Below, one piece after another: positions 33,307 through 44,536 of a stretch of DNA of 64,000 bases. Position numbers and translations under genes: made by a program. The stretch comes from Cantharellus purpuraceus (taxonomy: Eukaryota; Basidiomycota; Agaricomycetes; Cantharellales; Hydnaceae): contig JALBUN010000050.1 in NCBI GenBank assembly GCA_025174535.1, forward strand, positions 248,001 through 312,000, written 5' to 3'. A model generated the notes under the pieces. That model was not told the origin of the DNA and searched no databases. It saw only the letters and a list, made by a program, of their open reading frames with translations. Position 1 is the first letter of the stretch, and each line of letters begins with the position of its first letter.

Positions 33307-36300
33307 TAGGTTGTGCTCATGTCGAAACATCGCAACAGATTCTATTGAGACGTATTGCAAAGAATGGATAGCAACACAGGCGGCGAAGGAGGTGAATGAC
33401 AGTTTCCTCCGAATCAGGCATGGACACCTTGAAAGGTCGTTATCGAGGGATGAGTGGTGGTGAGTGACACAAAAACGAATAAGAACTGAAAAACAAGTTG
33501 GCGTGTCACCCACCAATTGGAACTTGCTTCTAATCTGGGGAGATGACATTGGTGAGCAATGCGATTAGGAAACCCACTGTACACAGACTGGATTTTTGCT
33601 TCCGCTCGGCCATTTGCACCCGCCCTAGAGCGCATCAGTACAGGTGTCAAAAATATCCGACCAAGAAACGCAACGAAATTGCGACTCACATGCCGTCCTT
33701 GCCGATCCGACTCGGATGGCAGTAGAGCCCAAGCTACATAAGTATAAACGCACATAGAATTTATGCCACAGGAGCGAATAAGAAGAGAGTCGTTTCGTGT
33801 GCGGGAGGGATGCACACAATCGTGTCGGCCTCTTCCGGAGAAGTGTGCAACACTGGCACCGACATTCGCGCAGGGGTGAGTACCGCGTGCAGCGCTCTCT
33901 CTCGTTACGTCAAATCAAACCCTTGCTCTTAGTTTGTTATTTTTTACCTACGATCAATGCATTTCGGAAGTGAACGCCGCAGACTGACTCCCATCGTGAA
34001 TCGATTGGCAGCACGTGACGGTCAGAACGTGAAGGGTCGGGTGTTAATGGCCTCGTACCTGCAATGCCTTCGAAAAATGGCCGTAGAACAGCGGAAAGAC
34101 ACGGGTACGTGTTGTAGTGGGGCAACCCCCACTTCAGCACTGCTCTTTGCCCTATCTCTACGGCTACCCGGTCCAAAGTCTCAGCAAGGGTCTTCTGGTG
34201 GCTCATCTGAACGATTTGTCTCATGGATAACTGTATAACATAATCAAACCACATTACGTCACTCATGGTCACGTGTAGGTCACATGCGGTGTTTAATTAA
34301 GCGTTACGATCAGGTTACGATAATGGAGCCTGCCGACGTTGACGCCATCCAACGACTTCCCAAAACAACGCGGGAGTTATCGAATCTTGAGCTCGGGTTC
34401 TATCACTAGCTGTAACTCTAGGCAATCTCAGCAAGCAATGTTTGAAATACACCAAGAGTGCGGTGTTTATACAACATCCACCGATCAAATGTCCACCCTG
34501 ATGGTCTAACTCTGCTTTATCTGTATTGCGAGTCAACCTTGGCAAGCGGCCTGCACGGCAGTCGGTGCTTGGTGCCTCAACATCAGATTAAGAAATGTGC
34601 GTCCGGGATTGTGTACTGTGATTTTATCGTGTCATGTGAAATTTCTTCCGGATCGTACACCAAAGGTTTCCCCTTGACTTTGGCAATGTGGACGACCGCA
34701 TGCGGATCCGGGTGTTCTTGCTGGAGGTTTTTCATTCACTGCTAATACCGTACCTCGCATATTTACGGGGAGCGCAAAACACTAACCCCACACTGTGTCA
34801 GCACCGGAATATATAATAACAGGACTAGAATCTTATCAGTGTATGGTTGGACCCATCTTCAAGTTGGGAAACAGACTCATGACCACTCCACATAGACATT
34901 TTCCCCGATGCAGAGTGTTGATCAGTGTGCTCCTTTTCCGCGGATATGGAGCAGTAAAGCGGCTCCAAGGCTTGGAGCCGCTTTACTGAACCGCACACTG
35001 CTTCAGCCCGTGCAGTCTCCCGCAGGACGTCTCTAAGCTGTGTAGAAACCTTGACTCCCGAGACACAAATACCCTGTTGGACAGATCACACAAATCGTCG
35101 ATATTTGCGGAGGGAGTACGAGAGACGCACGATTGCGGTCCATGTAAGCGCACTGTGTTTCTTGTGACGGTGATTGGCTGACTGGTCGACACATCAGTGA
35201 AGCATGAGGTAGGCTGTTTCAGGATGCATTTGGCCTCGCGTTGCGTGGCTTCTCAGAACGCGCCTACCTCGAAGTAGTCGTCCTTCCGATTAGTCATATA
35301 CTACTACCTACTTCTTAAACTGGTTGTCTCAGCGATTCTGTGCATGCTTCCTAACAGCCTGGCGTCACTTCCTTCACGCTCAGTAGTCACCGCACAAGGA
35401 TATCAGCCGTGTACACTTGTATGCTGCCTGGACGGTCCAGCAAAAGTGGATAGCTTCATCATCAGGCAACATAGCATAAAACTTCTTACTGTGCCCAGAC
35501 TCGAGACCCCGTCCCCCCTATTCCTACACACAGTGGCGGCCAGATAAACGCTCCAGACGTACTTGTACATCAACCGCGGGGTGATCTGTTGCACCCACAC
35601 AAAGCTCGCGATGATCTACATCAAGTGTAGGTCCCAAAGCATAAAGGGGATCGACAGGGAAGGATTGCGTGTGCAGGGCCTTTTTGGTTCAGCGCTGGAA
35701 TACCGGTCTTAGACCGTGCCGTGGCAGACTGATAACACTACTAGCTAGAGGCCCTCTTAGACATCCCAAGCGCTTGCATCAGTTGGAATAATGAGGCTGA
35801 CCTGTTCCCTAAAAAAAAGTATTGTGTTCCTTCCTTTTCGCTCAATTAAACAGGTCTTGCACCGTGCTTGCTTATCTATATTTTCCTCACACAAGAAGGC
35901 GCATTCGGGCGTACATTCCTGAGCTAGTTCTTTCACGACTCCTGTTCTCGGGCTGGCACATCATTAGACGCTTTAATGGGCCTAAGATTGACACCGTTGT
36001 ATCAGACTGGCACATGACTATCTCTATTGATAGTTAATTCCGCTTTATAAATTCGTCTCGCTTTTAATACGCTCCAAGGCACCTAACCAGAGTAAAGGTG
36101 ACATGAATAGGAAGCAGTGGGTTGATAGATTATCACGCGGATAAGACGGATTTGCTCAGCGCTTCTGGAGCTCGGGGTGCCAATTTCAATCTGCGCTCAG
36201 CACGTGTTTGTAAATTAATCCCGCTTCATCACGTTATAAGAGAGTGGTTTCCAACATAATTTGCACTCCAGAAAGACTCCCGTGTCCAGTTTGAAACACT

Positions 36301-36387
36301 CTAGGGTGCCAGACTAATACGCTGAGACTTGTTCTGAGTTGAGCTTTTCAAAGTCTGCAAGACTCACCACTTCGCATCTGCAACAAA
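33307..36387. other. 3-kb gene-poor stretch
   Basis: No frame of more than about 130 codons and none that I can relate to a family. It contains the perfect inverted repeat at 34952-34988. Old degraded transposon sequence is possible but no terminal repeats or coding motifs support it. Confidence 0.45.
34952..34988. repeat. perfect 18-bp inverted repeat with 1-nt spacer
   Basis: The arm CAGTAAAGCGGCTCCAAG is followed by one G and its exact reverse complement. It is intergenic. As DNA it could extrude a cruciform; as RNA it would be an 18-bp hairpin with essentially no loop. Function unknown. Confidence 0.85.
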
Positions 36388-38765
36388 ATGGGCTTGCAAA
36401 TTCATTTGCTAGATGTATGTTTGAGTGTTAACACTTTTTCCTTTACTTTCTACTCATCTACGCTAACGTTGTTTAATGTTCCGCTTGCATCAGCTTTCTC
36501 CTGTATCCATATCGTACCTGTCTCTTGGGGGCTTCGTTGTATTCTTCAGCATGATATCGTTACTGGTCAAAGAAAAAGTATGTCTTTATCCCTGCTGTCC
36601 TCACAACTTCTCACGAAAATAAGTTGTATATTGGAGAGTCGGTCATTGCAACAGCATTCGGTATTATCATCGGCCCCCATGGTGCAAACATATTTAATCC
36701 TCGTTCTTGGAGCAACGACTCCAATGCTATTACCTTGGAGGTTATGCGCATAACACTGGCCACTGGACTTTTTGCAATCGGTGTTGAGCTGCCACAAGCT
36801 TACCTCGCCCGTCATTGGAAAAGCCTCATTATCATGGTCGTACCAACAATGGCGATAGGATGGGTGACCTCTGCCGGTTTCATGTTTGCGCTGTTTCCAG
36901 GGCTGAGCTTCATCTCGGCACTCTGTATATCCGCTTGCCTTACGCCAACAGATCCTGTGAGTTTCTTTGTCTCTGTCAATCTCGGAACCTGTACTCACAC
37001 GTTGGAAGATATTGGCCGTTGCCATTACCTCTGGCACGTTTGCTATGAAACATGTGCCATCAAACATCCGAAGGCGTGAGTTCAAAATGTTCTTTTTACT
37101 ACGGGGACTCAAGTATTCTTTATAAAGTCATTGCTGCAGAATCAGCGGCAAACGATGGATTAGCGTATCCTTTTCTTAGGTAAACTGGGCACATGGCATA
37201 CACAACAGCACCTATTGATGGATTATTCACTATACGCAGCATATCAATCTACTTGTCTGTAGAGTCCTCCAAAAGAACAGCTGTAGGAGAGTGGTTCCTT
37301 GTCGGTTGGCTCCGTAAGTCCGTTTCGACATGGCAAGTTGTAACACTCAACATTCAACACACCTTGTTATATGCAGATCAAGTAATCCTCGGAGTGGTCC
37401 TCGGGGCTTGTCTTGGGCTCGGCTTCTGTCACATAATGAAATACTCTCTTAGGAAGAATTTCATAGACAGGGAGTCTTACGTGGCTCAATACATCTCATT
37501 GGCCTTGTTGAGCATCGGGCTCACAAGCCTTCTCGGTAGCGATGATCTTCTTGCTGCCTTTGCAGCAGGCGAGTCTCCCATGTTTTTCTGTCGTGAAACT
37601 TCATTTCTCAGTTTAATACAGGGACTGCTATTTCCTGGGACGGCCATTTTAATGCGCAGATAGAGAATGATATCTTCTCATCTGTTATTGACCTCGTCCT
37701 TAACTGTGCAGCATTTATCTACATTGGAGCGTGGCTACCGTTCCAATCTTACAACTCCCCAGAGGTATGCACGGGTTTCCTCATGTTCCTATGATGCTAA
37801 TTCATGACTTTAGCTCAACATCACTCCCTGGCGGCTCGTCGTTCTATTTCTTTGTCTCCTCACATTCCGTCGTCTACCCTCGTTACTCGCCCTTTACAGG
37901 TGGGTTCCTGACATTGTTGACTGGCGTGAGGCTCTTTTCACGGGTCATTTTGGTTCGTTCCATATTTTTTTAGTATGGTGACTGCAAGACTAACGTAGCT
38001 CACCCTATTTATTAGGCCCCATGGGTACGTCGCTTTCCATGAGTATTGTCATACTTTGTTTGTTTATTTTATTTCAAAAACAGGTGTCGGGGCTATTTTC
38101 ATATCAACCTTGGCCTTGTCTAAGCTAGATAAACCTCAATCACCACCACAAAATCAGGAAGAGCGACTTGCTGCCAGCCTCCATCCTATCGTGTCTTTCG
38201 TGGTTTTGGGATCGATTCTGATTCGTAAGTCAATGTGATACAATTCAGTTGTAATATATTTGAATTATGTTGTTTTGTAGATGGGCTGTCTATCCCCTTC
38301 TTTAATATTGGTCGACGAACTGTTTCATTGACATCGACTTGGTCTCGGGCTACCCCCCGAGGTACTCCAGAGTGGCTGACATTGACACGACGGATGTCCA
38401 AGCCTGCCGGACGACCTGCGGCAGACACTGAGGCCGGTTTGGAACAAAGCACAGGAGGGGAAACAACGCCGGCAGATACTCCTCGTCCGATGATCAGCGA
38501 GACATCAACGATGGCAATCACGATACAACCTGGACTCCCACTAGAACCAGAGTCTAGCATGGAGGGAATAACGACGATCCAGACGACGAGACAAGTTGGA
38601 TTTGATGCAGATATCATTGTGGAGGGGAAGCGCATCCCCGGCGCGAGTGATGGATTGCAACTTCCAGGCGCTGTCAAACAGCGCACCGAGTCCAACGCGA
38701 TCGAACGGGAACGCCGGAGGCCAGAACCAACTACTCAGGGTCCATCTGTCCAGTTTCGTGAATGA
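36388..38765 (+). CDS. NHA1: fungal plasma-membrane Na+(K+)/H+ antiporter, Nha1/Sod2 type
   Basis: CPA1 antiporter exchanging Na+ or K+ for H+. The reconstructed protein starts MGLQIHLLD and runs LSPVSISYLSLGGFVVFF (first helix), KLYIGESVIATAFGIIIGPH, IGVELPQAYL, SACLTPTDPI, QSAANDGLAYPFL (the conserved ND ion-site pair of CPA1), DRESYVAQYISLALLSIGL, GSDDLLAAFAAGTAISWDG, and HFGPMGVGAIFISTLA. The intron after FAAG (37569-37621) has a GC donor, and GPMG is carried by a 9-nt exon at 38016-38024. After the last helix the hydrophilic C-terminus (about 150 residues; Pro/Thr/Glu rich) is shorter than the several hundred residues in yeast Nha1. The ATG at 36388 is the first in the open frame. A residue block between NIRR and QSAANDG is slightly shorter than usual, so that junction may be off by an acceptor choice. 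Confidence 0.88.
38016..38024 (+). other. 9-nt microexon in the Nha1 gene
   Basis: GCCCCATGG lies between ATTAG and GTACGT; with the flanking bases it encodes G-P-M-G, completing the family motif HFGPMGVGAIF. Phases agree on both sides. Confidence 0.8.
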
Positions 38766-38946
38766 CAACTAACGTTGAAGAGTTGGTTTACCTCTGATAA
38801 TTTCACATGGGTGCAAAAATATTCTTGGGCTTGGGAGTGGTTTAGTCCGCTACTAGAGATGCATAAACTTGTAGATATTGTTGAAACCATCGCGTTCGGA
38901 TTCGCTACCTGTCTGAGCGTCTTCCGGATACCTGCACAGTCATAAG

Positions 38947-38954
38947 TATATAAG
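38947..38954 (+). promoter_or_regulatory. TATA-like box before CDF transporter
   Basis: TATATAAG about 60 nt upstream of the ATG at 39015. Confidence 0.35.
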
Positions 38955-39014
38955 TGCCACGTACTGGCGCTCTACAGGCACACAAATCAATGACCGTGAA
39001 GGACTGCGACGCTA

Positions 39015-40587
39015 ATGCGCCCCTCATGCCACATAGCTCGGAACCTTCATTTAGTGCTCAATACGCGTCTAAGAGCTCGTTCTAAGTGCCCCCTCTCCTT
39101 TGCTTCTAACCAAACTCGTTCTCTTTTTGCCATATCCCAATCGACGGCGTCCCTCACCGAACGTTCCAAGTTTGGCATGAACTCTGCTCTACGAACTTCG
39201 ATATCGCAGACGCAACAACGCTCTTTTGTCTCACAGAAGCCTAATGGGTCGGTGTCAAAAACCAACGGTGTGAATCATGAGCATCATGACGAGCACAAAC
39301 ATTCCTTGTTCGGCGGCCACGAGCATGACCATGACCATGGCACTGACGCCGAGAAGGTCATACAAGCTCTGAAGGGTGGAGGTGAGCTCTGCGTTTCTTG
39401 CACCCTGTCGGGATGAGAGCCTGCCACCTAGGTGACCGAGGGTCTCGTATCACTCTCATTGGCCTATTCGCCAATGTTGGACTTACCGCAGCCAAAGGTG
39501 CAGCTGGTTGGTGAGTTCCTGTCTGTCGCTACTCGTCCTGGATGTGACTGGGCAGTCTAGGTTTCTTCACTCTGCGTCTCTGATGGCCGATGCCGGTCAT
39601 TCGTTGAGCGACCTGCTCGGCGACTTTGTGACGCTATTCTGTTGGCAGCTTTCCCGCCGTCCAAAGTCGAACCGGTATCCTTACGGTATAGCTGGCGGCT
39701 ACCTCACCTCTTTGCGGCTCATGCTCATATTGACACAGGCTTTGGAAAGTTTGAAACAATGGGAACAACCACCGTGTCACTCTTACTGGTTGGTGGGGCC
39801 CTTGGCATCGGGTTTCACTCCTACTACCTTTTTCTTGACGCCATTTATCCCGCCATCCAATCTTTGCCTGAAGGACCGCTACAGGAAGTGTTGCAGACCG
39901 CTGCGCAGGCGTCAGAAACTCTTACTTCTCATACAGCCCATGGGCATGGTCACGAGCACACCTTGGATCCGAATGCGGCCTGGTTTGCAGCGATCAGCGT
40001 CGTAGCGAAGGAGTATTTATATCGCATTACGAAAAAAGTCGCTGATGACGAGCGCAGTAGCGTCTTGAGAGCGAACGCGATACACCATCGTAGTGACGCG
40101 TGGTCGAGTCTCGTCGCGCTCATTGCTATCTTGGGCACCTGGGCTGTTCCAGGGCTTCCCCTGGATCCTATTGGAGGTGAGCATTATTTTCTAAGAACTA
40201 TAGCATTAATTTCACGGAGATTTTTTAGGCATAATAGTCTCTTTTGTTATTCTTCAACAAGGACTTAGTCTCCTCCGTGGGGCATTCAAGCAGCTGACAG
40301 ACGCAGGTGTATCAGAAAAGACGCGCATGTCTCTGGTGAGACAACTAGACCCACTTGTTGATGCTTCCTCTCCCTCCCTTCGACTACCTCATCTCCAATC
40401 AATCCATGACGTCCGTGCTGTTCGCTCTGGGGCACTCATGTTCGTCGATCTCACTGCCGTACTCTCTGCGGACACGACTATGCGCGATGCATTTGTGGTC
40501 CAAGAGGAGATCAAAAGACGGCTTGTAAGTTACAGGAAGGAGATATCCGAAGTACGAATCCAATTGGTTCCCGAGGATCAGAAGTGA
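39015..40587 (+). CDS. mitochondrial cation diffusion facilitator (Mmt1/2-like)
   Basis: The N-terminus is rich in Arg/Ser with almost no acidic residues for about 70 positions, as in mitochondrial presequences. A His-rich stretch (EHDHDHG and similar) follows, then the CDF membrane domain: ITLIGLFANVGLTAAKG, the metal-site helix HSASLMADAGHSLSDLLGD (DxxxD type), and YPYGFGKFETMG. A second His-rich loop (HTAHGHGHEH) precedes NAIHHRSDAWSSLVALI, the second metal-site helix (HxxxD). The C-terminal cytosolic-type domain ends QLVPEDQK. Yeast Mmt1/Mmt2 export iron from mitochondria; zinc or manganese is also possible. Four exons or more; junctions GGGD, AGWF, YPYG|FGKFE and IGG|I are GT-AG and in frame. 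Complete. Confidence 0.88.
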
Positions 40588-40755
40588 CATAGATTAAGAT
40601 GGGGTGGTACAGGTGGACTAACATAACAGTAGTCTATTGTAACACGTATTATACGCTTGTACTGCTGCTTGGTGTGTTCGGCCCATCGATCAAAACGTGC
40701 GATACTGCATAGATCCTCCCGCTGCTAGGAGTGTCACAGCGTGCCAAGATCATCT

Positions 40756-42450
40756 TCACCCACACCCAGGACAAACGTGGACAACTTCGTGTATGAAGAG
40801 ATCACATTCCGCACAAAAGTCGTTTTGACATTTAGGACATCGATACCTATCCAGTGGGCTGACCGCACTCGCAGACGGTGCAGATCCAGGAGCCTGTTGC
40901 GTTTTGAGCGGAGCACAGCATGCGTGGCAGGTCTTCGACCGCGTTTGTTGCTCTTCCGCACTCAGCTCCATACTTGACAGCATTTCTCAGTAGCATGGCT
41001 CTTACAATGTCTACAAGGAACATCAATATTGACACTCACATAGGTGTGTATTCCTTGACGGGGAACAAATGGTGATAGCTTCGCGCGAGGTGAGGAGAAC
41101 TGACGATCATGAGCCCACAAATATCGCAATCTGTCGGAACATCGCATAATTTAGCCATGCACCGTGGACACAAAAAGCCTTCGCTTTTGAGCTCGGAATG
41201 GCAGACACAGAGCGCGCGGGGAGATGTGTCGGGCAATCGCGTTGGAAAACCCATCATCATCAGATCAGCTGCGGCAGAACCAGGCCCTTTCCCTGTCATG
41301 CGTTGGGCGGGTGGGGGAATCAACTCAAAGAGCAGATCCTTGAAATGTCCCTCATTAAGAGCCACGCCAAAAGTACCTTGAGAAGGAAAGCATAATCATT
41401 CAAGTTGGATAGGAGGTCACACTAATTACAGCAACTTACCGCCAGTCTTATCGCAAAATTCCCTGCAAATCTTCATCTCAGCTGCCAATGCTACCACCGA
41501 TACTCTGATTTTGTCGCGAATACAAGCCTCTAGGGTATCGTGAATATTTCCAGGGTCACATGTGGTCAACGACCCGTAGATAATGAGGATTTCTCGAGAT
41601 GAATGAGAAGGCAAATGACTGACCTCTCCCATTTCAGTCCCAAAAGGGTGAGATACTGTGCCATATACTCACCTCATACTGGCACGCGCTATCTCAATTG
41701 CATTTTGTAGACTGGGCTCTCCAGCAGGCTCCAACTTTGTTCGGCTTGAAAGCGCTTTCAAAACATCCTGTGGATTTCCTTTCGGTCGATCAGATGGACT
41801 ATAATTGATCCAAAGGCGATTGGCGTTCAAACATACCAGCCATCTCCCCGATCCGTTCGCCAACCCCACCTCTCATGCCCACCAAGCCGATTTGGCCAAG
41901 AGGATTTTGATCAAACCATTCTGAGACAAATTCCCTCGCATATTCTAATGTCAGATCGAACCGTGTAGGCCGCATGTCGCGGTCCATCATGGAGGATGAT
42001 AGGTCGATCAATATAATGAGATGACGGATAATTGTGCGCCGAATGGCAGCAGTAGGGGCAAGTAACCTAAGCACAGATTATGCAATGCGGATTTGGAACA
42101 TAAAATCACTAACCTTCGACGGCGTCCTTGTGCCATAAGATCCTCAACGGCGTGCTGCAAACTCCCCCCTTCGTCCTCTTGCACGGCGTCCCATGAACGG
42201 GTGTAGGATGCCTCCCAAGAGTATGGTTGCTACATGTTGTCGCCTTATATATAAGCTAGTAGGTTATACTATGCGCGACACAAACCTCTTTTGCCTTGCC
42301 TTTTCCCTTCTCCTTCCGCCTGGAGGCTCTCTTGGCTTTGCCTTTACCTCCTCGACCTGCGCCCTTCCCAGTCTCGCGGTCATCGACAATAAAAGATCCC
42401 CCAGAATCCGAGTCGGCATCCATATAGTCATCATCGCGTCTTCCAGCCAT
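40756..42450 (-). CDS. SSL1: TFIIH core subunit Ssl1/p44
   Basis: Starts MAGRRDDDYMD with a basic, Lys/Gly-rich N-terminus, then IRRTIIRHLIILIDLSSSM (von Willebrand A-like domain with a DxSxS metal-site motif), FVSEWFDQNPLGQIGLVGMR, GEPSLQNAIEIARASM, REILIIYGSLTTCDPGNI and KIRVSVVALAAEMKICREF. The C-terminus has the zinc-binding part: CHSELKSEGFLCPRC, CGLMIVSSPHLARSYHHLFP, CHACCAPL and RYRCPKCQNDFCAECDLFIHE. Ssl1/p44 activates the Rad3/XPD helicase in transcription and nucleotide-excision repair. The intron before the last exon has donor GTGAGT within the PM codons. Its ATG at 42450 lies only 46 bp from that of the divergent TCP11 gene. Confidence 0.92.
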
Positions 42451-42496
42451 GGTAAGTCGCAGTGGAAAGGTCGGACTCTAAATATATTATGCTTTC
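42451..42496. promoter_or_regulatory. very short bidirectional promoter between SSL1 and TCP11-like gene
   Basis: Only 46 bp separate the two start codons. The interval includes an AT-rich patch (TAAATATATTATG). Transcription starts probably lie inside it or the two transcripts overlap. Confidence 0.5.
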
Positions 42497-44267
42497 ATGA
42501 ACTACGTCTACGACATTCGAGTGCAGCTGGAGACAATCTTGGTAGAAAACCCCGACAATGACTCCTTGAAAGCAGCTTTGCACCACCTATCTCAATTGGA
42601 AGGAAACTTGTCTGCACCGAACAAATCGACTTTGCTTGCTTTGGTTAGCGATCTCAGACATCTCCAGGGTCAAGGGCTATGGGGTTTGGTCGAAGAGCAA
42701 AGACGGCTATTTAATGCTCTTTCGCAGGATTTGCACCACTTCAAACCCCCTAACATTAGCAGACCCGATCTTTCTATTGACATGCCGCCAAGCACGCACA
42801 GGGTCCCAATGGATCAGGTCACCACTCTTCCACCAGAACTTCTAGAGCAAATCAATGAAATTTATCTTCTCCATATCCTAGCAACTCAGCCACACAATAT
42901 TCTACCTCCAGGAAAGTCTCTCCTATCAGTATTCTCGTCACGATCGCGGAACACAGACGAGTCTGGCTCTCCAACCACCCAGACTTTGAAAGATCGAGTC
43001 AGCGAGGCGGTAACTCGTGCTTTCTGGGACGAGGTGCCATATTCGCTTGATTCTTTCTGCTTTTCAAAGCTGAAACCGATGTGGTATGTCCCCTCAGGCC
43101 CTTGAATCGCTTTCCTCAACTCCTGCTGCACAGTTGAGCCGACTTCGTCTACTTTATACCGATCTCTTTACAGCGGTAGCATCTCTTATCCCATCATCCC
43201 ATCCCATCATGACCACCCTTTCCAATCCTCTGAGCCCAACATCGTCTCCTCTCCGATCTGCAGCCGGTTATCTTCGGACACTCTTGTCTGTTCTACGTGA
43301 ACGATGTGCTCCAATCCGGGATGTGGGTATTGATGAATTGCTTCATCATTTGGATGATCCACCATTACATGAGCTACCGAAAGCGTGTATTGTCACTATT
43401 CGAGGCATCCTCGATGTTGCAGATCGAATGAAGAACGATCTTGCAGACTTTGTTATAGGCACGTGGACAGAGCTGGACGCGCTTAGATGGCTCAGGCGTG
43501 AAGCCATAGAGCGCGAGCAGCGCGTTGTCTGGGAACTGTTTTCGCCGCAGATGATCAAGTCCATATATCGTGAATGGCTTGGTCCAGGCTCTGAAGAGAA
43601 CAATAGAGCAATTATTGCTCGTCTCATGAAAGCTCTCGGTTCATCTGAGCCTGTCTCGTCTTTCCCACCCTCGAACAATCTTCTACCACCCCCCTTCACA
43701 TTCACAGCATTCGATCTGTTGCAAGTCCAAAACCTATTGCAAGCACTCGTCATCACTGCTTCTTTACGCACCCTAGTGCACCCTGTGAATCACGCTTCAG
43801 ACTGGCTTTCTCGCATCTGGGCACTTCTCGCGATAGAGGTCCAGAGAGGTGGAACAGAACCCGCAGAGACAAAGCTTCTTCACCTGGAAGACGAAGTCGT
43901 TCAAGCGGCGAAGCCTTCCGAAGATCCTGATTTGGAGGTTCGCCTTCGTGAGGCTGCTCGACGCATACTCAGGCCGCAAGATCCTGTGTTTGCACTACTT
44001 CAGTCACGGTTGTTAAACGCTATTCAGGCGCGACTTGAAGAAGAAACACACCCTTCAACATATGTGCCTACGCGGCTGCGCAGTGGGCTTGGAAGCCTAA
44101 TAGAGACCAGGAGTGACGGGCAGCCACAAGAGAGGGAGTTGTTAGTGAAAGGGTTCGAAGACGCAGTTTTGAAGGAGAATCTCAAAGTCGTAGTAACTAT
44201 GGTAAGAAAGTGCCTAGCGTGGGTGGAAGAGGCTTGGGGAGAATTTTTGCATAGCGAGAATGTATAA
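42497..44267 (+). CDS. TCP11 (T-complex 11)/SOK1 family protein
   Basis: Two exons joined by a 64-nt intron at 43034-43097, after FWDE and before ALESLSS; this restores the frame and gives RAFWDEALESLS, a TCP11-like segment. Further family marks: RCAPIRDVGIDELLHHLD, then RGILDVADRMKNDLADFVI, a long alpha-helical middle (WLRREAIEREQRVVWELF) and a C-terminal helix ending KCLAWVEEAWGEFL. Yeast Sok1 and mammalian TCP11 are linked to cAMP/PKA signalling. No membrane segment or signal peptide. The first ATG is used; it lies 46 bp from SSL1. Confidence 0.82.
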
Positions 44268-44536
44268 ATGACAACAGTCTACTTGCCTACAGACAAAGCA
44301 TGACCAATTAAATATGACATCTGGTACGTATGTATGCAAAGCATAATTAATCAATGGCCAATATTGAAGAACTATTGAGCAGCCATCCGATGGTCTTGAA
44401 AACACTCATGATGAGCTAAGATTCATGTGATTGTAGTGATAACTTCGTGTACATCCGATGCACCGTCTTATGCCAAATAGCCAACATCTATACAGATCAT
44501 GTACAATAAGTATTTGATTGCATCGAGGGCAGATAC

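Noticed and set aside
32662..33549. 295-codon - strand open frame
   Set aside because: Long but with Cys/Arg/Leu-rich, irregular composition typical of antisense frames and no family resemblance.
33809..34240. Short + strand frames beginning near 33809 and 33957
   Set aside because: A donor-like GTGAGT follows the first, but the joined sequence shows no family character.
33307..36387. Possible degraded transposon
   Set aside because: No transposase or polymerase motifs, long terminal repeats or target-site duplications could be found by eye.
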